Assembly (NCBI GenBank): GCA_046046915.1
Contig: JBJOIT010000070.1
Location: 1 to 11,377 of the forward strand
Source of the DNA: JBEEJZ01 sp046046915
GTDB taxonomy: Bacteria; Pseudomonadota; Gammaproteobacteria; Burkholderiales; Burkholderiaceae_C
DNA length: 11,377 bases
Direction: 5' to 3'
Numbering within the stretch: the stretch's first letter is position 1; every line of letters starts with the position of its first letter. Both the position numbers and the translations under genes were made by a program. Of the stretch, positions 6,312 to 11,377 are shown piece after piece. The notes under the pieces were generated by a model. The model made no database searches. It saw nothing but the letters and a program-made list of their open reading frames with translations, and had not been told where the DNA came from.

Positions 6312-7277
6312 CTAAGAATTCGGTGTGGGACCTATTGGAAGTTGAATACGGTAGAAGCGCAAAGCGTTATCACACATCACTGCATGTTGCATTTCAGGAG
6401 TGAGGTGAGCCACCATGCGCCACATCGCTTGAATCAGCTCGGAATATCCAATTCGGAGTCCCGCCACAGGAAAATTACTTGCGAACATGCAACGATCCCA
6501 ACCGAATATTCGCAAGGTTTCGTGCACTAGATATCTGTTCGCGACCTCATCCCAAGCTTGGTCTCGCAGACCGAATTCCGACAATTTGACATAAACGTTT
6601 GGTTGCTCTGCTAAACGTTCCATGCCGTCTCGCCACAGCTTTAGCCCTGCCTCACTTCTGTCCCAGGCAAAACCGTGATGGTTCAGTACGATCGCAAGTG
6701 TGGGAAAGAGCTCAGCGACTTCTGCAGCCTCTTTCAAGTGCCAGCAAGGAACTCTGAGATCCCAACTTAGATGGTGTTTGTCCAACAAGGCCAGACCACG
6801 AAGCCACCGATCGTCTTGCATACTTCCGGGGAGACCTAGAACGCTTTCATCTGAGCGATTGGCAGTCAATGGCTTACTTCGTATCCCACGTACCAATGGA
6901 TATTGCAAGTGTTGCAGTATTCGATCTTCAGTTTCTGGTCGATCAAGCCAAACATGCGCAACAACGGCATTCGGCATACTGTGCTCGGAATTTAGATGAT
7001 GCAGCCATTCAGTTTCAGCAACTTGTTCATTGCGAGCTCTTTCAGCTTCGACGTGAACCGTCGCGACTACCTCGCATCCTTTGCTTAACCGACGGAAATC
7101 TTCGGGAAGAAAGTTTTTTTGCAAATTTCGGTAATCACCAAGAAAAAAATTCCGTTCGTTGTAGTCCTGTTGAAGCCACGGGTAGCGCCCGTCCGATAGA
7201 TCCCATAGATGGTGGTGGGCATCCACCACCTTGGGTTTAGCGGGCGTTTGCGACGGCGTCGATGAGCTGGGTACCAT
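6312..7277 (-). CDS. COG3618-type amidohydrolase, probable sugar-acid lactonase
   Basis: This 321-residue TIM-barrel protein belongs to the amidohydrolase-2/COG3618 group. It starts with the first-strand motif VVDAHHHLWD (residues 17-26), has VLNHHGF at 197-203 and ends with MFASNFPVAGL at 264-274, where Asn268 sits in the place of the more usual Asp (SDFP or SDWP). Characterised relatives include L-fucono-1,5-lactonase and other sugar or pyrone lactonases, many of them metal independent. In this operon it would open a sugar-acid lactone. The ATG at 7277 is the best start: it is the last ATG before the first motif, though it overlaps the preceding gene by 41 bp and has a weak ribosome-binding site. 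An in-frame ATG at 7352 would add 25 atypical residues. The gene is markedly poorer in GC than its neighbours (hand counts of 38-48% in sampled 60-base lines against about 72% in an aldehyde dehydrogenase line), suggesting recent acquisition. Substrate unknown. Confidence 0.85.
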   Translation of the reverse strand: MVPSSSTPSQTPAKPKVVDAHHHLWDLSDGRYPWLQQDYNERNFFLGDYRNLQKNFLPEDFRRLSKGCEVVATVHVEAERARNEQVAETEWLHHLNSEHSMPNAVVAHVWLDRPETEDRILQHLQYPLVRGIRSKPLTANRSDESVLGLPGSMQDDRWLRGLALLDKHHLSWDLRVPCWHLKEAAEVAELFPTLAIVLNHHGFAWDRSEAGLKLWRDGMERLAEQPNVYVKLSEFGLRDQAWDEVANRYLVHETLRIFGWDRCMFASNFPVAGLRIGYSELIQAMWRMVAHLTPEMQHAVMCDNALRFYRIQLPIGPTPNS

Positions 7278-8223
7278 GTTTCTCAGCAAACATCTGCTTG
7301 ATGGGTTCGGCAACCAACTTGCGGAAGGGCTCAGGATTGATGTTTTCCTCAATCACCATGCCCTGCGCACGCAGATAGGCAATGTCACCCGCCTCATTCT
7401 TGCGGATCAGATCACGCTGGAAGTTGCCGGCAGCCACAGCCGCGTCGATCAGTACCTGCTGTTGCACCGGCGTGAAGGAGGCGAACTTCGCCTTGTTCAT
7501 CACCACCGGCATGGCGGTGTAGGCGTGGCGTGTCATCGACATGTACTTCTGAACCTCGTTGAACTTGTTGCCGCGAACGATGCCAACCGGATTCTCCTGG
7601 CCGTCAATGGCCTTGCTTTCCAGCGCAGGAAATACTTCAGCCAGCGGCATGGGGGTAGGGGTGGCACCAAAAATCTGGAAAGCCTTGAGATGGGCTGGAT
7701 TGGGCGTGGTGCGCACCTTCAGGCCTTTTATGTCCTCGGGCGTCTTCACCGGACGTTTGGAATTGGTGAGGCTGCGAAAACCAACCTCCCAGTACGCCAA
7801 GCCCTTCATGTTGTGGGCCTCCAGTTCGTCCAGCAGCCCGCGTCCAATGGGGCCATCCAACACCTTGTAGGCGTGTTCGGCGCTGGCAAACATGTAGGGC
7901 AGGTCCAGCACGTTCATGCGACCGACCATGCCGGTGTAGTACGGCGTGCCTGAGGTCGCCAGGTCAATGGTACCGCCGCGCACGCCGGCGATGGCGGTGT
8001 TGTCGTTGCCGAGGGTGCTGGCCGCGTAGACCTGCACCTCGATCTGGCCGTTGGTGCGGGCCTTGACCTGCTTGGCGAACTCCAAAGCCGCCAGGTGCTG
8101 TGTTTCGGCTTCGGCGCCCGAATGGGCCATGCGCAGTTTGACGATTTGTGCGGCCGCAATTTGTGCGAAAGCCAGTAGGCTGACCAACGCCAGCGCACGG
8201 CGTGTGAACACGAATATCTTCAT
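7237..8223 (-). CDS. dctP: TRAP transporter solute-binding protein (second copy)
   Basis: This 328-residue protein is a DctP-family solute-binding subunit of a TRAP transporter. A signal peptide (MKIFVFTRRALALVSLLAFA, cleavage likely after the AAA at 23-25) sends it to the periplasm. Family landmarks include KGLKVRTTPNP with the carboxylate-binding arginine, PMPLAEVFPALESKAIDGQE and FNEVQKYMSMTRH. The ATG at 8223 is supported by AAGGAG nine bases upstream and by the signal peptide. By eye about half the residues match the other solute-binding protein in this operon (9207-10196), so the two are paralogues. No DctQ or DctM membrane subunit lies in the window, so it must use subunits encoded elsewhere or off the right edge. 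Context suggests a sugar acid or lactone-derived acid as ligand. Its 3' end overlaps the amidohydrolase start by 41 bp. Confidence 0.94.
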   Translation of the reverse strand: MKIFVFTRRALALVSLLAFAQIAAAQIVKLRMAHSGAEAETQHLAALEFAKQVKARTNGQIEVQVYAASTLGNDNTAIAGVRGGTIDLATSGTPYYTGMVGRMNVLDLPYMFASAEHAYKVLDGPIGRGLLDELEAHNMKGLAYWEVGFRSLTNSKRPVKTPEDIKGLKVRTTPNPAHLKAFQIFGATPTPMPLAEVFPALESKAIDGQENPVGIVRGNKFNEVQKYMSMTRHAYTAMPVVMNKAKFASFTPVQQQVLIDAAVAAGNFQRDLIRKNEAGDIAYLRAQGMVIEENINPEPFRKLVAEPIKQMFAEKHGTQLIDAVANAR

Positions 8224-8251
8224 GAAACTTGTCTCCTTATTCGGTTGAAAA

Positions 8252-9196
8252 TCAGTGTTGCCAGATGTAGGACGAATCGGGCTCACACAAGGTCTTGAGG
8301 GTCTGCGTGAACTCGAAACTGTCCAGGTTGAGGCGGCGCACCGTCTCGTCCTGGAATGAGATGAAGGCCGTGCGCTCGCTGGGGTGCAGCGACAACGCGA
8401 GCGGGTTGCTGGGCAGGGCCAGACAGCGTTGCTCCACCAGATTGGTTCCAAAAACCGACAGCGAGTGTTCACCTGAGTTGGTGGTCATGAGCAGATCTTG
8501 CCCGTCGGCGCCCTGGAAGCGATAGACTCGATTAGGATCGCGCCGCGTTGTCCCGCGCGCCACCACCTGCATGGTGGTCGTGTCCACCGCAACCAACGTG
8601 TCGTCACCCCGGTTGGCCACGTAGAGCAGTTTTTCGTCGGCCGACAACACGTTGCCTTCAGGCACAGGACCCGGCACCATGGCCACTGGGGCAAAGGTTG
8701 GATCGTTGGGTCGGATTTTCGTGACCGTGTTCGACAGCAAATTGAGCGCGTAGGCCGTCTCAGCGTCACGGGTTAGCGCAAACAGGTGGGTTTTGTACCC
8801 ACCCGACGAAATGGCTAAGTCGGGCACATGGCGTTTTAATGGGTCTGAAAACCGCAACAGGGTGTTGTGTCCCTCCGACATCACGAACAAGCGGCCATGT
8901 GCATCCACCGTCAATCCATGAGGTCGGTAAAACGGCCAAATGTTCAACGTGTGGATGTGCTCGCGACGTTGCAGGTCAATCACGAATACCGAGTGGCCGC
9001 CCACATCTCCGAGGTGGCTGGCGGTTTCAATGCCATAGTGCCCCACATACGCCACCTGTCGCACAGGGTCCACGGTGAACTCGTGCGGAAAATTGGGCAA
9101 CACAATGTGCTTTTCGGCCTGGCCACTGGCCAGGTCGTAGAAGCTAAAGGTGTGGGCGCATTTCTGCACCAACAACAGAGTTTCTTGTCGGCTCAT
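8252..9196 (-). CDS. YVTN/YncE-like beta-propeller protein
   Basis: This 314-residue protein consists of repeated beta-propeller blades of the YVTN/YncE or lactonase type, for example VDPVRQVAYVGHYG (42-55), VDAHGRLFVMSEGHNTLLRF (97-116), LSADEKLLYVANRGDDTLVAVD (184-205) and LHPSERTAFISFQDETVRRL (270-289). Histidines recur at similar blade positions (PHEF at 37-40, PHGL at 92-95, THLF at 136-139), as expected if they line a central channel. There is no signal peptide or membrane segment, so it should be cytoplasmic. The ATG at 9196 lies 10 bp after the upstream solute-binding protein stop codon with AAGGG just before it; a longer in-frame start at 9307 would overlap that gene by about 100 bp. 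Its place between two solute-binding protein genes in a sugar-acid operon suggests a lactonase or a binding role, but I do not recognise a characterised relative. Confidence 0.8.
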   Translation of the reverse strand: MSRQETLLLVQKCAHTFSFYDLASGQAEKHIVLPNFPHEFTVDPVRQVAYVGHYGIETASHLGDVGGHSVFVIDLQRREHIHTLNIWPFYRPHGLTVDAHGRLFVMSEGHNTLLRFSDPLKRHVPDLAISSGGYKTHLFALTRDAETAYALNLLSNTVTKIRPNDPTFAPVAMVPGPVPEGNVLSADEKLLYVANRGDDTLVAVDTTTMQVVARGTTRRDPNRVYRFQGADGQDLLMTTNSGEHSLSVFGTNLVEQRCLALPSNPLALSLHPSERTAFISFQDETVRRLNLDSFEFTQTLKTLCEPDSSYIWQH

Positions 9197-9206
9197 GCCC
9201 GGACCC

Positions 9207-10196
9207 TTATTTGATGGCTTCAACGGCGACCAACAACTCGGGACCGTTTTTAGCGATGTGGGCCTTGCGCAGCTCATCACCCATGGCGGCCTTGAACGGT
9301 GCCACATCCACGTTCTCGATCACGGTCATGCCGTTTTTGCGCAGGTCGGCAATGATGGAGGCTTCGTTTTTCTGGTTCAACGCTCGCTGAAATGCCTTGG
9401 CCTCCTGCGCAGCATCCAACAGCACTTTCTGCAGATCGGGAGACAGACCATCAAACTTGCCCTTGTTCAACACCACAGGCATGGCGGTAAACGCGTGACG
9501 GGTCATGGTGAGGTGTTTCTGAACCTCGTAGAACTTGGCTGAATAGGTAATCTCGACCGGATGTTCCTGGGCATCCACAGCGCCGGACTCCAAAGCGGTG
9601 TACAGCTCGCTCAAAGGCATGGGCACGGGGTTGGTTCCCAACAGCTTCCATGCCTGCACGTGGACCGGGTTGGGCTGGGTGCGGATCTTCAAGCCCTTCA
9701 GGTCAGCCGGTGTGCGCACGGCCCGGTTTTTTGTGGTGATGGAACGGAAACCCACCTCCCAAAAAGCGAGTTGCTTCATGCCACTGCCTTCCAAAGCTTT
9801 CATCAGCTCTTGGCCCACCTGCTGGTCGACGGCCTTGTAGGCGTGGTCACGGTCGCGGAACAAAAAGGGAATATCCAGTACCTCAAACTTGGAATTCAAC
9901 CCGCTGAAATTGCCGCTACCGGCCATCATCATGTCGATGCTGCCGCCACGTACGGCACCAATCACCGTGGCATCGTTGCCCAATTGGCTGGCAGGAAACA
10001 CCTGCACCTCCAGCTTGCCTTGGCTGCGCTCCTTGACGGCCTTGGCGAACTCCAGGGCAGCGAGATGCTGGGAAGACGTCTCAGGACCGGCGTGGGCGAA
10101 ACGTAGTTTGGTTTGGGCCTGCGCTGCAAACGGCAGCGCCAGGGTGCCCAGCGTTGCGCACAGCAACATTACCTTGAGAAATTGGCGGTGGTTCAT
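9207..10196 (-). CDS. dctP: TRAP transporter solute-binding protein (first copy)
   Basis: This 329-residue DctP-family protein begins with a signal peptide (MNHRQFLKVMLLCATLGTLA, cleavage likely after AQA at 25-27), so the mature protein binds its ligand in the periplasm for a TRAP transporter. Signatures are LKGLKIRTQPNP with the ligand-carboxylate arginine at Arg172, PMPLSELYTALESGAVDAQE at 192-211, and YEVQKHLTMTRH. The ATG at 10196 is supported by CAGGAG upstream. It follows the DHDPS-family dehydratase gene by 46 bp, the widest gap in the operon, and precedes the beta-propeller gene by 10 bp. The ligand is probably a C5 or C6 sugar acid, judged from the linked dehydratases. Its close paralogue lies two genes downstream. 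Confidence 0.95.
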   Translation of the reverse strand: MNHRQFLKVMLLCATLGTLALPFAAQAQTKLRFAHAGPETSSQHLAALEFAKAVKERSQGKLEVQVFPASQLGNDATVIGAVRGGSIDMMMAGSGNFSGLNSKFEVLDIPFLFRDRDHAYKAVDQQVGQELMKALEGSGMKQLAFWEVGFRSITTKNRAVRTPADLKGLKIRTQPNPVHVQAWKLLGTNPVPMPLSELYTALESGAVDAQEHPVEITYSAKFYEVQKHLTMTRHAFTAMPVVLNKGKFDGLSPDLQKVLLDAAQEAKAFQRALNQKNEASIIADLRKNGMTVIENVDVAPFKAAMGDELRKAHIAKNGPELLVAVEAIK

Positions 10197-10242
10197 GAAT
10201 GTCTCCTGATGGATAGTTGTGGTTGAAGAAAACGAGAATGAT

Positions 10243-11172
10243 TCAGCGCCCCCAGCGCAACACTAGGGGATTCAGGCGCCGGGCGGCGTCCAGAACCCCA
10301 TTGCGAACCTCGGGATGCATGGGTGGGAAGGGGTGGCGCCCGGCTTCGCAGGCGATCACTCCGCCGGCCTTCATCAGCGCCTTGGCTGTGAGAATGCCGC
10401 CCTGGCGGTTCTCCACGTTGATCAGCGGCAGCCACTTGGCGTAGGCGGCCACGGCGGCTTCACGGTCGCCGGCGAGGTAGGGATCGATGATGGTGCGGAT
10501 GCCGTCGGGGAAGGCCCCGCCGGTCATGGCGCCGGTGGCACCGGCGTCCAGGTCGGCCAGCAGGGTGATGGCCTCTTCCCCATCCCATGGGCCTTCGATC
10601 GCGTCACCGCCCAGGCGGATCAGTTCGCGCAGCTTCGCTGCAGCACCTGCGGTCTCGATCTTGAAATACGCCAGGTGCTCGATCTCGGTCGCCATGCGGG
10701 CCAGGAACGGCGCCGACAGCACAGTGCCGCTGGCGGGCGCGTCCTGGACCATGATAGGGATGTCGATCGCGTCGGACAAACCGGCGTAGAACTCGAAGAT
10801 CTGCGCCTCAGGCACGCGGAAGGTGGCGCCGTGGTAGGGCGGCATCACCATCACCATGGCCGCGCCCATGTCTTGGGCGCGGCGGCTGCGTTCGGCGCAC
10901 ACGCGGGTGCCGTAGTGCGTGGTCGTCACGATCACCGGCACACGGCCGGCCACATGGTCTAGCGCGGTGCGGGTGATGATTTCGCGTTCCTCGTCCGACA
11001 GCGAGAACTGCTCGGAGAAATTCGCCAGAATGCACAGGCCGTTGGAGCCTGCGTCAATCATGAAGTCAAGACAGCGCTTTTGACTTTCGAGGTCCAAGGT
11101 TCCGTCATCATTAAAGGTGGTGGGCACCACCGGAAAGACGCCTTTGTAGGGTCGTTTCATGGTGCCGCTCAT
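10243..11172 (-). CDS. Probable L-2-keto-3-deoxyarabonate dehydratase (DHDPS family)
   Basis: This complete 309-residue protein is a class I aldolase-type enzyme of the dihydrodipicolinate synthase family. The Schiff-base lysine is Lys171 in AYFKIE. Stretches such as GVFPVVPTTF (11-20), GLCILANFSEQF (45-56), VMPPYHGATFRVPEAQIFEF (109-128), IMVQDAPASGT (140-150) and GDAIEGPWDGEE (189-200) closely resemble the L-2-keto-3-deoxyarabonate dehydratases of Azospirillum and Herbaspirillum as I remember them. These convert L-2-keto-3-deoxypentonate to alpha-ketoglutarate semialdehyde. The aldehyde dehydrogenase at the end of the operon would then oxidise that product. The ATG at 11172 overlaps the upstream TGA as ATGA, indicating translational coupling; an ATG at 11160 is an alternative. 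True DapA is unlikely because the motif around the active site is VQDAP rather than the usual DapA sequence. L-arabonate and L-lyxonate give the same intermediate. Confidence 0.9.
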   Translation of the reverse strand: MSGTMKRPYKGVFPVVPTTFNDDGTLDLESQKRCLDFMIDAGSNGLCILANFSEQFSLSDEEREIITRTALDHVAGRVPVIVTTTHYGTRVCAERSRRAQDMGAAMVMVMPPYHGATFRVPEAQIFEFYAGLSDAIDIPIMVQDAPASGTVLSAPFLARMATEIEHLAYFKIETAGAAAKLRELIRLGGDAIEGPWDGEEAITLLADLDAGATGAMTGGAFPDGIRTIIDPYLAGDREAAVAAYAKWLPLINVENRQGGILTAKALMKAGGVIACEAGRHPFPPMHPEVRNGVLDAARRLNPLVLRWGR

Positions 11173-11377
11173 TCGATGATGTGGAACTGGTCCAGGTAGT
11201 CGGGCTTGAGCGTCAGGCCCAGGCCGGGCACGTCGTCGCGCAGGTCCAGGAAGCCGTTTTCGGCAATCGGCTCTCCGTCGAAGATGTACCAGAACAGCTC
11301 GTTACCCACCTCCACGTCGAAGATGGGGAAGTACTCGGCCATGGGCGAGGCCAGCGTGCTCATGGTCAGGTGGTAGT
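11169..11377 (-). CDS. Enolase-superfamily acid-sugar dehydratase, 3' end only
   Basis: Only the last 68 codons are inside the window; the frame runs open off the right edge (residues YHLT precede the first internal ATG), so the gene is cut by the window and not truncated in the genome. The tail, with GNELFWYIFDGEP and DDVPGLGLTLKPDYL, is typical of the C-terminus of mandelate racemase/muconate lactonising-type proteins of the enolase superfamily, many of which are Mg2+-dependent sugar-acid dehydratases. Its stop codon overlaps the DHDPS-family start codon by four bases (ATGA). In this operon it would plausibly make the 2-keto-3-deoxy acid used by the next enzyme, as in the L-lyxonate pathway described in Pseudomonas. 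Its active-site motifs lie outside the window, so substrate is not determinable. Confidence 0.8.
   Translation of the reverse strand, partial: YHLTMSTLASPMAEYFPIFDVEVGNELFWYIFDGEPIAENGFLDLRDDVPGLGLTLKPDYLDQFHIIE

Noticed and set aside
4970..6403. A 477-codon open frame antisense to the aldehyde dehydrogenase gene
   Set aside because: It is rich in His, Gly and Gln in the pattern produced by reading a high-GC gene backwards, has no recognisable domain, and the dehydrogenase on the other strand is complete with all catalytic residues.
10243..11172. Annotation as lysine-biosynthetic dihydrodipicolinate synthase (dapA)
   Set aside because: The motifs IMVQDAP and GPWDGEE and the operon context match keto-deoxy sugar-acid dehydratases better than DapA.
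1..11377. CRISPR arrays, tRNA/rRNA genes, insertion sequences, prophage or defence genes
   Set aside because: I found no regularly spaced repeats, no cloverleaf-like sequence, no transposase or integrase motifs and no terminal inverted repeats with target duplications.

Overview
The window looks like chromosomal DNA from a beta-proteobacterium of the order Burkholderiales, probably Comamonadaceae. This is inferred from the high-GC coding sequence, the DctP-type TRAP solute-binding proteins, the tight same-strand catabolic operon and the style of the protein families. There are no RNA genes, insertion sequences, CRISPR arrays or phage genes. All calls are made by eye from the sequence and from remembered family features; no database search was run.

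Left block (1-1633): an ornithine cyclodeaminase gene (minus strand) diverges from an Lrp/AsnC-family regulator (plus strand) across about 118 bp, the classic arrangement for a locally regulated amino-acid catabolic gene. A 185-bp gene-free gap (1634-1818) with small inverted repeats follows, between convergent ends.

Middle block (1819-4652): a LysR-type regulator (minus) diverges from a plus-strand set: a pirin-family cupin, a YcaC-like isochorismatase-family hydrolase with a strong Shine-Dalgarno sequence, a good intrinsic terminator (4344-4375), and a small DUF2798-like membrane protein gene broken by an in-frame TAA. The LysR/pirin gap holds a perfect 7-bp inverted repeat that is a candidate operator. 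About 210 bp (4653-4864) with overlapping hairpins separates this block from the next.

Right block (4865-11377, all minus strand, transcribed right to left and running off the right edge): 3' end of an enolase-superfamily acid-sugar dehydratase, a DHDPS-family protein closely resembling L-2-keto-3-deoxyarabonate dehydratase, a TRAP solute-binding protein, a cytoplasmic YVTN/YncE-like beta-propeller, a second paralogous TRAP solute-binding protein, a COG3618-type amidohydrolase (lactonase-like) and an alpha-ketoglutarate-semialdehyde-type aldehyde dehydrogenase. Spacings are 46 bp or less, or overlapping, so this reads as one operon. Read together, the genes suggest capture of an acid sugar or its lactone in the periplasm, lactone opening, two dehydrations to alpha-ketoglutarate semialdehyde, and oxidation to alpha-ketoglutarate. 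The substrate is not fixed by the sequence. TRAP membrane subunits and an operon regulator are not in the window.

Most notable: the amidohydrolase gene has clearly lower GC than both neighbours and overlaps the end of the gene before it by 41 bp, which suggests late insertion of a lactonase into an older operon. The operon also carries two different TRAP solute-binding proteins with a beta-propeller between them.
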